Shown here: positions 42,239-50,976 of the stretch, in pieces | Layout: each line of letters opens with the position of its first letter | Numbering within the stretch: the first letter of the stretch is position 1 | Assembly: GCA_017537245.1 (NCBI GenBank) | Contig: JAFYLD010000012.1 | Coordinates: 34,302 to 98,301 of the forward strand | Source of the DNA: Clostridia bacterium | Lineage (GTDB): Bacteria; Bacillota; Clostridia; Oscillospirales; Acutalibacteraceae | DNA: 64,000 bases | Reading direction: 5' to 3' | Program-made: the position numbers and the translations under genes | Notes under the pieces: model-generated | Told to the model about the DNA's origin: nothing | The model's input: the letters and a program-made list of their open reading frames with translations, nothing else | Database searches by the model: none

Positions 42239-43249
42239 TTAAAACAATTTGTTGTGTACTATATCAATGATTTTTGCAAATTCGTTTGCGCTATAACTGT
42301 TTATTCCGGGCGCGTCTGTCAGTATTGCAAAGATATACGGAGTATCGCCTTTCCAAACAATTCCTGCGTCGCTATACGATAGCCAATCCCCTGTGCTGTT
42401 GTGACCTTGTTTGTGGGAATATTCTACTCCGTCAAGCGCAGCAGTCGCATAGTTGCCCGCGGTGTTGGTGCAACTTTCATACAAAAATCTCGAATAGGTT
42501 GTATCGGTTTCAAAATAGTTATAAATCTCGCACCAAACCTTTACAAGGTCGTTTGATTTTGTGTGCAAACTCCAAACAGTAGGCTTGATTTTTAAAGAAT
42601 CGCAACCGAGTGTACTAATCCACTCGTTATAGCCGTCTCTGCCAAAAAAATCCACCGACATAAGATAACCTACGTTATCACTAATCGACATACTTTTACC
42701 TAGCGCCGTTTCCATAGAAAACACCGTGCCAAACGGAGAATATTGCATATCGCCGGTACCCGTCTCATAGTGCTTTTGTTCGTATGTAAGTTCAGTTTGC
42801 AAGCTACCGTTTCCCGCCTCCATTTGATGGCAAGAATACAGCGTGTATGCCGCTTTTACAGTGCACGCGCCAAAGATTTCTGCCTCGGTATTATACTCTA
42901 AACCTCGACTTCCATCAACCGAATAAACCGACAAAGAAATATTGTATTTATGCGAGTTTAAAATCGCTTCTAATTCTAGTAAATCGCTAGAAAATTCGTC
43001 ACTTTCAAGCGCACCCGTTACCGCTATTTTTTTGCCGGTATTTATACCGTTTGGCGTTACTGCCACAGTGGGTTTTGATGGGGTGATTTGCTCTTTTTCG
43101 GCCTCGTTTTCTAGTGTCGAAACGTTAGATTCTACTACTATTTCACTCTCGGTTTTTTCGCTGTTCGAAATTGTGTTATCAGCGCTTTTACAAGCCGTAA
43201 AAATCACACAAAAACATACTAAAAGTGTCAAAATCTTGATGTTACACAT
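42239..43249 (-). CDS. Beta-lactamase-fold lipoprotein with Cys in the nucleophile position
   Basis: 336 residues from the ATG at 43249 (GGGTGG eight bases before; a GTG at 43261 is less well placed). A lipoprotein signal ends at FTAC (lipid Cys20), a low-complexity linker runs to about 75, and a class A beta-lactamase-like domain follows. Of the three serine-enzyme motifs, SxxK reads CTVK (C129, K132), SDN is intact (190-192) and KTG reads KQG (280-282). So a Cys replaces the nucleophilic Ser, which would probably abolish beta-lactam hydrolysis; other hydrolase or binding activity is open. It is the last gene of the YfhO/PqqD/S26 operon, overlapping the peptidase gene by 8 bp. Confidence 0.78.
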   Translation of the reverse strand: MCNIKILTLLVCFCVIFTACKSADNTISNSEKTESEIVVESNVSTLENEAEKEQITPSKPTVAVTPNGINTGKKIAVTGALESDEFSSDLLELEAILNSHKYNISLSVYSVDGSRGLEYNTEAEIFGACTVKAAYTLYSCHQMEAGNGSLQTELTYEQKHYETGTGDMQYSPFGTVFSMETALGKSMSISDNVGYLMSVDFFGRDGYNEWISTLGCDSLKIKPTVWSLHTKSNDLVKVWCEIYNYFETDTTYSRFLYESCTNTAGNYATAALDGVEYSHKQGHNSTGDWLSYSDAGIVWKGDTPYIFAILTDAPGINSYSANEFAKIIDIVHNKLF

Positions 43250-43715
43250 GACTTTTTCCACCCGTTATTTTTCTTTTTATCGCGCCTAAAAACGCACGAA
43301 TTTTTGTGCTCCAAAGCCATCTTACAGGGTAAGAAAATCTATTGAATTTAACGTAAAATTTATATTTTTTTGACGCATTGCAATCAATATATTTACCGCC
43401 TCTATACACCGCCGTCATAACACCGACAACGTTTTCTGGCATCACGTATTCTCGTCTATAAGTATTGTCACCACGAATGATATAAGTACCATCGTCAGCA
43501 ATGCCGATAATGCGGTGCAAAACAAGATTTTTAGCTCCCTTTACCTTATAAAGCGGGGCTTGTCCCACTTTAAGCGGGTGCTCTGCCTTGCTAATTACCA
43601 CAATGTCTTTGTGTGTGCGAAGAAGCGGATGCATGCTAGCGCCTCTAGTCAAAAAAGCGGCTGTATTTTGAGTTTTTAACTGCTCCTCTACCGCGTTTAT
43701 TTCACAGGTTTTCAT
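43242..43715 (-). CDS. S24/S26-type peptidase, soluble, paired with a PqqD-like protein
   Basis: 157 residues. GASMHPLL places the catalytic Ser27; VLHRIIG supplies His67 in the place of the usual Lys, and RGDN (81-84) is the signal-peptidase box D. A Ser-His pair is known from SipW/ER-type signal peptidases. Unlike those, no N-terminal membrane helix is seen, only a Trp/aromatic patch near 125-140 (FSYPVRWLW). Proteins of this type often sit beside PqqD-like genes in Clostridia and Bacteroidetes, which suggests leader removal from a modified peptide, but no precursor gene was recognised here. It overlaps its neighbours at both ends. Confidence 0.75.
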   Translation of the reverse strand: MKTCEINAVEEQLKTQNTAAFLTRGASMHPLLRTHKDIVVISKAEHPLKVGQAPLYKVKGAKNLVLHRIIGIADDGTYIIRGDNTYRREYVMPENVVGVMTAVYRGGKYIDCNASKKYKFYVKFNRFSYPVRWLWSTKIRAFLGAIKRKITGGKSHV

Positions 43716-43978
43716 ACTAAAAGTTCTGCCTCGCTAAGCTTAGTTATTAGGCTATCAACGCTCTCGGCAACGTCGCTTTCGCTAGCGTCAGGGTATTCTT
43801 GCATTAGGCCGTTTATAATCTCCTCGCGTGTAACGTCGTTTTGGAGCGCTTTAAATATAAACGCGCCGGTTTCGTTAAGTTTGATATAACCGTTAAAACG
43901 TCCGTCGTTATCGCCTACCGATACGGCTACCGTTTCGCCGGCTACTTGATTTATAATAAATTCGTATTTAAGTTTCAT
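43712..43978 (-). CDS. PqqD-family protein (RiPP recognition element)
   Basis: 88 residues from the ATG at 43978 (GAGGAG before it). The winged-helix PqqD fold is indicated by EFIINQVAGETVAVSVGD, LNETGAFIFKALQND and a helical end with EEIINGLMQEYPDASESDVAESVDSLITKL. PqqD domains bind leader peptides for modifying enzymes. No radical SAM, cyclodehydratase or precursor gene is adjacent, so it is an orphan form. It overlaps the YfhO stop by 11 bp and the peptidase start by 4 bp. Confidence 0.85.
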   Translation of the reverse strand: MKLKYEFIINQVAGETVAVSVGDNDGRFNGYIKLNETGAFIFKALQNDVTREEIINGLMQEYPDASESDVAESVDSLITKLSEAELLV

Positions 43979-46598
43979 TGTTTTTCTCCTCGTCAAACAA
44001 ACTAGGGTCTATCTTGAATCCACCCTGGATTTCGCTAATTTCAGGCGGTGTTTCTTCGTCTAGACTATCTAAAATACTTTTAATTATAGTATCTGTTTCC
44101 TCTTTTTCTAACGCTACGGGTGTCTCGTCTTCTTCCTTCCAGCTTTCTAATAAAGCGTCACCTTCAGGATATGCCGTGTCACTCGGACGTTTCTTTTTAT
44201 ACGCTATGCTTATAACAATATAAATTACAAACACTATCGCAGTGCCGCTGGCAACCATTACACCAAGTAAAAGACCGGGATTTTGATAGTTAAATCGTAT
44301 CTCTGACACACCACTATCGACAGCAACCGCCATAAAACCAACGTTTACTTTCTCTACCTCTACGGACTTGCCGTTTACTGTGGCCGTCCAGCCCTCGTCA
44401 TAAGGCACAGAGAAAAATACTAGTGATTTTTTATCGCGTGTAACCGTAGCCGAAAAACCATCGTTATCTACGCTAAATTTATCTGCCGCAGTTTTTCTAA
44501 GCTCTGCCGCATCGGTTGCAATAGCGTACTTTGAAAAACTTAGCGTCACTTCGCTATCATCGTAAACGTCTTGATAACGCAATTGCTCGATATTGGTCAT
44601 ATAATCGCCGTACTTTTCGATTTGATCATCGGTTAAAAGTATAGCTTTTAACATAAGGTTCGAACGCAAACCTTGACCATATTCCTCACAGAACTTATAG
44701 CTCATATAATAATTATACGAAAAACCGTAAGGCACGTAATTTTGATTCTCGTAAACGTAATAATTGCCGCTTGTTTCTAGGTAACTAAATCCCGGCATTA
44801 GCGTTTCGCCATAATTGTCTACAAAGGTATCACCATCGGTGCGATTAAGCAAATATTTAACCGACAAAAGTGAACGAATAGCCGGCACGTTTGTGTCAGG
44901 TCGACTTGCTACCGAACGCTCAACACCAATGTATTCGTAAAATTTCATTATACTTGGACTTACAACCGAATGAAACGCGTTTATGGTAGGCAAACCTAGA
45001 TACATGCCAGTATTATCGACGCCGTCGTAAACGTCAATTCTGTACTCACTATCATCGTGCAAATCAACCTCTCCCTCAATAAGCGAGTCAATAACAACAC
45101 TCTTAACGTCATAAGAATGGAATCTACCCGACGCTATAAACACGTTGCCATAAATAATAGATATTACACAAACACAGGCTATCGCGCCCTTATAAAACGC
45201 GGTATGACTCTTTTTGCGCGCGTCAAAAAGCAATTTTTGTATAGGTAAGCAAATAATTGCAATAAGGCTCGCGATCCAAAAACGTAGCATATAGGTGTTT
45301 TCACTGTCTTGGGTATAAAGTCCAAAAATGATTTTTTCTTCGCCATTTTCGGTAATTGTTTGCGGAAAGAAACCTATAACCAAAACAAATGCTAACGTAA
45401 TTGCGGTGCTCCACTTTAAGCCATAAGAAAAATCAACCTTTTTATCCTCTGCAAGCGTTACGGTTGCAAGCGCGATGATGAGGATAGGCATATAGAACCA
45501 ACGCGCATAATAAGAGGTATTAAACGCGTAGAATACACTGTTTAAAATTGGCACTAACGCGCAAAGCGCACATATAGCCAAAAGTCGTTTTTGCCAACTC
45601 TTTTCGCGAAGCTTAAACCAAGCAAAAAATCCCGTCATACCAAACAAAGGCAGCCAACCCGCAACCGACGACCAACGAACGTTAGCCTCGGGGAAAAAGA
45701 CCGGTCGCGCAGGTATGTCCGGTGGGAAGAAAAAGCTTTGAATAACGTAGAGATATATCTGTTCTTTGCCGTAGGTAATACCGTTCCAGCCCAAAAGAAA
45801 ACTAGAAATTCTCTCGTTACCCATAATTGCATTAAGCGCAGGAATTAGCAATATAGATGCCAAACCAACACCTAAAATCGCCTCGAATACAAATACCAAA
45901 AAGCGTGAAATCTTAATCTTTATCGCCTTTGACGCAAGGCGCACAAAGAAATAAATAACGCAAAATACAACCATACCAAAAAAGAAGAAATAGTTAGTAA
46001 TTGCGCAAAGAGCCACCGTCAGCGCGAACACACCGCGACGATTTTCGGTAATGAGAAGTTCTATACTCAAAAGCAATAACGGAAATACGATTATCGCCTC
46101 ATGAAAATGATTAAAGAATATATTGTAAATCGAAAAACCCGAAAAAGCGTACAACAAACCGCCTAGACTTGCCGCATACGAAGTCTTGGTAAAACGACGA
46201 ATATACATATAACCGGTAAGCGCCGCAAATGCAAATTTTAAGATAAGTAATGGTCCCATTAAATATGGCACAAAACTGTTTGGGAATAATAACGTTATCC
46301 AAAAAAATGGACTACCAAGGGTATAAAAAGAATAAGCGCCGACAAAATCAGAGCCTAAATCTGTGTACCAATTCCAGTTGATATCACCCTCGGTTATCGC
46401 TTTGTGACAAGTTTGGTAAAAAGGAATTTGCTGAACGTTAAAATCACCGTAAAAGGTAAAATAACCTTCACTCATTATCATATGAGGCACAAAAAGACAA
46501 GCGGCCGTCAAAAGCGCCACCAAAAACGTAAACATTCGTCTTTCTTTTTGAGCTCCTAAAAGCATTTTTTTGCTTTCGGTAAAGGTCAATGTGCTCAC
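43968..46598 (-). CDS. YfhO-family membrane glycosyltransferase-like protein
   Basis: 876 residues. About a dozen membrane helices (from FLVALLTAACLFVPHMI at 26) with the YfhO features GDFNVQQIPFYQ, GSDFVGAYSFYTLGSPFFW and FSIYNIFFNHFHE, then a large extracytoplasmic region (about 480-740), a last helix near 775-800 and an acidic cytoplasmic tail. YfhO proteins are GT-C-like and in Bacillus decorate lipoteichoic acid. The start is uncertain: GTG at 46598 abuts GAGG, whereas TTG at 46589 has better spacing. First gene of a four-gene operon with PqqD, S26 and lipoprotein genes. Confidence 0.87.
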   Translation of the reverse strand: MSTLTFTESKKMLLGAQKERRMFTFLVALLTAACLFVPHMIMSEGYFTFYGDFNVQQIPFYQTCHKAITEGDINWNWYTDLGSDFVGAYSFYTLGSPFFWITLLFPNSFVPYLMGPLLILKFAFAALTGYMYIRRFTKTSYAASLGGLLYAFSGFSIYNIFFNHFHEAIIVFPLLLLSIELLITENRRGVFALTVALCAITNYFFFFGMVVFCVIYFFVRLASKAIKIKISRFLVFVFEAILGVGLASILLIPALNAIMGNERISSFLLGWNGITYGKEQIYLYVIQSFFFPPDIPARPVFFPEANVRWSSVAGWLPLFGMTGFFAWFKLREKSWQKRLLAICALCALVPILNSVFYAFNTSYYARWFYMPILIIALATVTLAEDKKVDFSYGLKWSTAITLAFVLVIGFFPQTITENGEEKIIFGLYTQDSENTYMLRFWIASLIAIICLPIQKLLFDARKKSHTAFYKGAIACVCVISIIYGNVFIASGRFHSYDVKSVVIDSLIEGEVDLHDDSEYRIDVYDGVDNTGMYLGLPTINAFHSVVSPSIMKFYEYIGVERSVASRPDTNVPAIRSLLSVKYLLNRTDGDTFVDNYGETLMPGFSYLETSGNYYVYENQNYVPYGFSYNYYMSYKFCEEYGQGLRSNLMLKAILLTDDQIEKYGDYMTNIEQLRYQDVYDDSEVTLSFSKYAIATDAAELRKTAADKFSVDNDGFSATVTRDKKSLVFFSVPYDEGWTATVNGKSVEVEKVNVGFMAVAVDSGVSEIRFNYQNPGLLLGVMVASGTAIVFVIYIVISIAYKKKRPSDTAYPEGDALLESWKEEDETPVALEKEETDTIIKSILDSLDEETPPEISEIQGGFKIDPSLFDEEKNNET

Positions 46599-46627
46599 CT
46601 CATTAGCGTAAGATTTTAATCATAGAT

Positions 46628-46656
46628 ATTATAACAAAAATACAAATAATATTCAA
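46628..46656 (-). promoter_or_regulatory. Sigma-A promoter for the YfhO operon
   Basis: Minus-strand TTGAAT (46651-46656), 17-bp spacer, TATAAT (46628-46633). The -10 and the next bases share 19 identical bp with the hprK promoter region. Confidence 0.68.
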
Positions 46657-46664
46657 GAAAAAAT

Positions 46665-46695
46665 AAATGCGCAACGCCAAAAGCATTGCGCATTT
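46665..46695 (-). terminator. Intrinsic terminator after trpB
   Basis: 10-bp arms AAATGCGCAA/TTGCGCATTT (46665-46674 and 46686-46695) with an internal extension, starting 6 bp after the trpB stop. On the minus strand it is followed by TATTTTTTC. Confidence 0.82.
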
Positions 46696-46700
46696 TAAAA

Positions 46701-47921
46701 TTATCTTATTCCGTAATTTTCGATTACGTAGTCCATATCTTTGTCGCCGCGACCTGAAAGGTTAATAAGAACTGAACCGTGATCCATAGTCTTTGCGAGT
46801 TTCATACCATAAGCCACCGCATGTGAAGACTCAATCGCAGGGATTATACCCTCTAGACGAGCAAGCTTATAGAATGCATCAATTGTTTCCTCATCATCGA
46901 TAACGTCGTACTTAACACGACCTAAATCTTGCAAGAAAGCGTGTTCCGGACCAGATGAAGGATAGTCAAGACCACTCGCTACCGAGTAAACAGGAGCAGG
47001 ATCGCCGTTTTCATCCTTGAGCATAATGCTGTTAAATCCGTGCATAACGCCCTCTGTACCATATTTAAGGCTTGCAGCGTGGTCGCCAAGTTTTGGACCG
47101 CGACCGAGTGGTTCGATACCATAAATATCAACAGGATCGTTTAAAAATCCAGCAAAAAGACCTGCTGCATTAGAACCACCACCTACGCAAGCAACGATAG
47201 CTGATGGCAAGTGACCTGTCATTTCGATAAACTGCTCGCGAGCCTCAATACCAACTACGCTTTGGAAATCGCGCACCATCATTGGGAATGGGTGTGGGCC
47301 AAGAACTGAACCGATACAGTAAATGCAATCTTTATATTCCTTGCTATATGCGTCAAAAGCTGCGTCAACCGCCTCTTTAAGTGTTGCAAGACCGTGTGTT
47401 ACCTCGACAACGTTAGCGCCAAGAATCTTCATACGAGCTACGTTTGGAGCTTGTTTCTTAATATCGACACTACCCATGTAGATGTCACATTCAAGACCAA
47501 AGTAAGCAGCGGCGGTAGCAAGCGCTACACCGTGCTGACCAGCGCCGGTTTCGGCGATAATCTTTTTCTTGCCCATATATTTTGCAAGCAAAGCTTCACC
47601 CATACAGTGATTAAGCTTGTGCGCGCCAGAATGATTAAGGTCCTCACGCTTTGCGTAAAGTTGTACCTTACCGCCCAACGCATCAGAAAGACGCTCTAGG
47701 TGTGACACAGGTGTAGGTCTGCCTTGAAATTCTTTTCTAATACGACGAAGTTCGGCAATAAATTTGCGTGACTGACAAATTGAGTAGTAAGCCTCGGTAA
47801 TTTCTGCCATAGCCGCCTTTAGCTTGTCCTCAATAAAGCAACCGCCGTATTTACCGAAGTAACCGTCCTTGTCGGGGTAATTATTAAAATAGGTATCAAA
47901 ATCTACATTGTTAAGTTTCAT
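46701..47921 (-). CDS. trpB: Tryptophan synthase beta chain, without trpA
   Basis: 406 residues. Condenses indole with serine using PLP. The PLP Lys is in HSGAHKLNH, followed by [21 protein letters not shown] and the phosphate loop [13 protein letters not shown]. The length and HSGAHKLN are TrpB1-type, the kind that normally pairs with TrpA; no other trp gene is in the window. As a lone gene it may salvage indole, or trpA may be elsewhere. It is monocistronic between a promoter (48029-48057) and a terminator, with a 100-base leader that could encode a Trp-containing peptide. Confidence 0.93.
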   Translation of the reverse strand: MKLNNVDFDTYFNNYPDKDGYFGKYGGCFIEDKLKAAMAEITEAYYSICQSRKFIAELRRIRKEFQGRPTPVSHLERLSDALGGKVQLYAKREDLNHSGAHKLNHCMGEALLAKYMGKKKIIAETGAGQHGVALATAAAYFGLECDIYMGSVDIKKQAPNVARMKILGANVVEVTHGLATLKEAVDAAFDAYSKEYKDCIYCIGSVLGPHPFPMMVRDFQSVVGIEAREQFIEMTGHLPSAIVACVGGGSNAAGLFAGFLNDPVDIYGIEPLGRGPKLGDHAASLKYGTEGVMHGFNSIMLKDENGDPAPVYSVASGLDYPSSGPEHAFLQDLGRVKYDVIDDEETIDAFYKLARLEGIIPAIESSHAVAYGMKLAKTMDHGSVLINLSGRGDKDMDYVIENYGIR

Positions 47922-47954
47922 AGTTGTTTCTCCTTAAAATTATTAAAAATATCT

Positions 47955-47996
47955 TTATTGAAACAAGCTACGCCATCGCTTGGTAAAAAGCTTCAT
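47955..47996 (-). other. Possible short leader peptide ORF upstream of trpB
   Basis: An ATG at 47996 with GGTGAT seven bases before opens 13 codons (MKLFTKRWRSLFQ) that include one Trp. The ORF spans complementary AAGCT/AGCTT segments. It lies in the trpB leader, so Trp-dependent control of translation is conceivable. Only one Trp codon and no terminator hairpin were found, so this is tentative. Confidence 0.25.
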
Positions 47997-48028
47997 TTAT
48001 ATCACCAAAAATAACATATTTATGTGTT

Positions 48029-48057
48029 ATATTACCACCGCGTAATTTAATTGTCAA
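48029..48057 (-). promoter_or_regulatory. Sigma-A promoter for trpB
   Basis: Minus-strand TTGACA (48052-48057), a full consensus -35, 17-bp spacer, TAATAT (48029-48034), about 108 bp before the start codon. Confidence 0.72.
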
Positions 48058-48074
48058 GTACATTAAATTTTTAC

Positions 48075-48103
48075 TTGAAAAATGTAAGAAAATATATTAT
48101 ATT
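48075..48103 (+). promoter_or_regulatory. Sigma-A promoter for the aminotransferase gene
   Basis: TTGAAA (48075-48080), 17-bp spacer, TATATT (48098-48103), 44 bp before the ATG. It diverges from the trpB promoter, with the two -35 elements about 18 bp apart. Confidence 0.6.
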
Positions 48104-48146
48104 ATATATTTAGTGTAAATTTGTTATTTTCCTTTGGAGGTTTTAT

Positions 48147-49418
48147 ATGTCTAATTACTTAAAAATGAGCAAAGACGAGTTAAACGCTGAGTTTAAACTT
48201 GCTAAAGCCGAGTATGAAAAACTACGCGCTTTGCATCTTTCACTCGATATGTCACGCGGCAAGCCCGGCGCTGATAATATGGATTTGAGTGAAAAAATGT
48301 TTGACCTTGTTGGCAACGACACAGGCTTTAAAAACATTGACGGTATCGATTGCCGTAACTATGGCGGTCTTGACGGTCTTCGCGAACTTAAAAATCTATT
48401 TGGCGAGATATTAGGACTTGCTCCCGATCAAATCATCGTTGGCGGTAACTCATCACTTAACATGATGTTTGACACCATCGCGCAGGCTATGACACACGGT
48501 CTTGGCGGCGAGCCATGGTGCAAAACCGAGGGCATCAAATTCTTGTGCCCAGCTCCTGGTTACGATCGTCACTTTGCAATTACCGAATATTTTGGTTTTG
48601 AACTTGTTCCTGTAAAGCTTAATGACGATGGTCCTGATATGGACGAAGTTGAAGAGCTTATCAAGGACGAAAAGGTTAAGGGTATTTGGTGTGTGCCAAA
48701 ATACGCTAACCCAGAAGGCATTACCTATAGCGATGAGGTTGTTCGTCGTTTTGCAGCGCTTAAACCTGCGGCAAAAGACTTTAGAATATTCTGGGACAAC
48801 GCATACTGCATTCACGAACTTTATGAAGACGGCGACAACTTACTCAACATTTATGATGAATGCGTAAAGGCAGGCAACCCTGATTTGCCAATTATCTTTG
48901 CATCTACTTCAAAGATTTCTTTCCCAGGCGCGGGTGTTGCAGTTGAGGCAGGTAGCCCTAACAACGTGGCTATTCTTAAAAGCCGTATGGCGTTCCAAAC
49001 AATTGGCCCTGACAAGTTAAATCAACTTCGTCACGCTCGTATGTTTAAATCGGCCGCTGATCTTTATGAACACATGAAAAAACACGCTGATATCATTCGT
49101 CCTAAGTTTGAAAGTGTGCTTGGCGAGCTCGAAAAAATCAAAGATACAGGCGTTGCTCGTTGGACCAATCCAAAGGGCGGTTACTTCATCAGTCTTTACG
49201 TGCTCCCTGGTTGCGCTAAACGTGTTGAACAACTTTGTGCTAACGCAGGTCTTATTCTTACCCCTGCAGGCGCGGCTTACCCTTATGGTAAAGACCCAGA
49301 CGATTCAAATATTCGTATAGCTCCTTCTTTCCCAAGCGCCGAAGATATTAAAACCGCGGCAGTTGTGCTTTGCGCAGCAGTTAAAGTTGCAGCTCTTGAA
49401 AAACTTATTGAAGCATAA
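48147..49418 (+). CDS. Type Ic aspartate aminotransferase-like PLP enzyme
   Basis: 423 residues. The N-terminus (HLSLDMSRGKPGADNMDLS), the central GIWCVPKYANPEGITYSDEVV and the PLP-lysine segment FASTSKISFPGAGVAVEAGS match the class I fold group with type Ic aspartate aminotransferases (PF12897). It would interconvert aspartate/2-oxoglutarate and oxaloacetate/glutamate. TTTGGAGG precedes the ATG. A monocistronic unit is likely, with the secD promoter just downstream. Confidence 0.85.
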   Translation: MSNYLKMSKDELNAEFKLAKAEYEKLRALHLSLDMSRGKPGADNMDLSEKMFDLVGNDTGFKNIDGIDCRNYGGLDGLRELKNLFGEILGLAPDQIIVGGNSSLNMMFDTIAQAMTHGLGGEPWCKTEGIKFLCPAPGYDRHFAITEYFGFELVPVKLNDDGPDMDEVEELIKDEKVKGIWCVPKYANPEGITYSDEVVRRFAALKPAAKDFRIFWDNAYCIHELYEDGDNLLNIYDECVKAGNPDLPIIFASTSKISFPGAGVAVEAGSPNNVAILKSRMAFQTIGPDKLNQLRHARMFKSAADLYEHMKKHADIIRPKFESVLGELEKIKDTGVARWTNPKGGYFISLYVLPGCAKRVEQLCANAGLILTPAGAAYPYGKDPDDSNIRIAPSFPSAEDIKTAAVVLCAAVKVAALEKLIEA

Positions 49419-49430
49419 TTTCAATTTAGT

Positions 49431-49459
49431 TTGACTTTGTAATACAAATTTAGTATAAT
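49431..49459 (+). promoter_or_regulatory. Sigma-A promoter for secD-secF
   Basis: TTGACT (49431-49436), 17-bp spacer, TATAAT (49454-49459), 38 bp before the secD ATG. Confidence 0.8.
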
Positions 49460-49497
49460 GATTAAATGTTAAATAAAAACATTGGAGGTTTCAAAAA

Positions 49498-50976
49498 ATG
49501 AAGTCTAAAACTTCCCGTAAGTCGACATTTTTTATAGTGTTCATACTAATCGTTGCTCTTGCTTATTCAGCATTCTTTGGTATTGATAACTATTATGGCG
49601 ACAACAGAATAGTTTACACAAAAGGTGCCAACGACATTCGTTGGGGCATCGATATCAACGGTGGTGTTGAAGCAGTTTTCTGCCCAGCAGACTCTGAAAA
49701 AGAGATTAGCTCCGACGATATCAGCGCAGCAAAAAATCTTATAGAAACAAGACTTGTGAACAAAAACATCACAGACTATGAGGTTTATGCTGACACAGCA
49801 AACGATCGTATCGTTGTTCGTTTCCCAAGCAACACACAAGCAGATGATTTTGACGCTAATAAAACAGTAAACGAGCTTAGCGCTTCTGCAATGGTTATCT
49901 TCCGTAAAGGTACTTCTGAAACAGGTGATATCATTATCAAGGGTTCTGAAGACGTTAAGTCAGCTACAGCTGCATTCGATAATAACACAAGCGATCCTAT
50001 CGTTGTGCTTAACTTTACCGAAAAAGGTAAACAAAAATTTGCCGCTGCTACCGCCGAAGCAATAAATTCTTCTACAAACTCAAAGTACAAGGATAGCACC
50101 GGTACGGATTATTCAGGCGCTAGCTACATTTCAATTTGGCTTAGCACCACTACTTACGACAAAGATGGCAAAGAAGTTACAACACAAACAAACATTAGCA
50201 CCGCTAGCGTAGATTCAGTTATTAATTCTGACGAGTGTATCATTTCCAACAAGCAATCTCCTCTTTCTGCTGAAGAAACAAGAGATATCGCAGAAAAGAT
50301 CAATGGCGGTAAGTTGCCATTTAACCTAATCGTTAAGAATCTTCAGATTATCTCTCCAACACTTGGTTCTAACGCACTTAACGTAATGGTAATCGCAGGT
50401 ATCATCGCATTTGCTGTTGTTTGCTTGATCGTTATCGCTCGTTATCGTGTAGTTGGTATGGTTGCCGCTATCGCTCTATTAGGTCAGCTTGCTGGTACAA
50501 TCGCTTGTATTTCAGGCTTCTTTGACGGTTCTGATAGCTTTACACTTACCATTCCGGGTATTGCGGGTATCATTCTTTCAATTGGTGTAGGCGTTGACTG
50601 TAACGTTATCGCTGCTGAACGTATTCGCGATGAGTTTAGAAAAGGCAAGTCCCTTGACGGCGCTATTAACGCAGGCTTTAAGAACAGTCTTTCTGCTATC
50701 ATCGACGGTAACGTAACCATCGTTATCGTAGCTATCGTGCTTATGGGCGCGTTCGGCTCACCAGACAGTTTCTTGGGCACTGTATTCTCACCAATTATGT
50801 CAATCTTTGGCACATCAATAACCGGTACAATCTATTCATTCGGTTACACACTTCTCATCGGCGTTATCTTCAACCTTATCATGGGCGTTCTTGCTTCTAA
50901 ACTTATGGTTCGCAGTATCTCACAGTTTAAGTTTATGAGAAATCCTGCTTTTTATGGAGGTAAGAAAAATGGCTAA
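49498..50976 (+). CDS. secD: Protein translocase accessory subunit SecD
   Basis: 492 residues. An N-terminal membrane helix (about 12-28) is followed by a large extracytoplasmic part with the D1-type DINGGVEAVF and the C-terminal five helices with GIILSIGVGVDCNVIAAERIRDE, the proton-driven motor motif. Uses the proton motive force to pull proteins through SecYEG. Many Firmicutes have a fused SecDF; here the halves are separate genes overlapping by 8 bp. A polar Ser/Thr-rich stretch (about 190-230) sits in the P1 region. Confidence 0.95.
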   Translation: MKSKTSRKSTFFIVFILIVALAYSAFFGIDNYYGDNRIVYTKGANDIRWGIDINGGVEAVFCPADSEKEISSDDISAAKNLIETRLVNKNITDYEVYADTANDRIVVRFPSNTQADDFDANKTVNELSASAMVIFRKGTSETGDIIIKGSEDVKSATAAFDNNTSDPIVVLNFTEKGKQKFAAATAEAINSSTNSKYKDSTGTDYSGASYISIWLSTTTYDKDGKEVTTQTNISTASVDSVINSDECIISNKQSPLSAEETRDIAEKINGGKLPFNLIVKNLQIISPTLGSNALNVMVIAGIIAFAVVCLIVIARYRVVGMVAAIALLGQLAGTIACISGFFDGSDSFTLTIPGIAGIILSIGVGVDCNVIAAERIRDEFRKGKSLDGAINAGFKNSLSAIIDGNVTIVIVAIVLMGAFGSPDSFLGTVFSPIMSIFGTSITGTIYSFGYTLLIGVIFNLIMGVLASKLMVRSISQFKFMRNPAFYGGKKNG

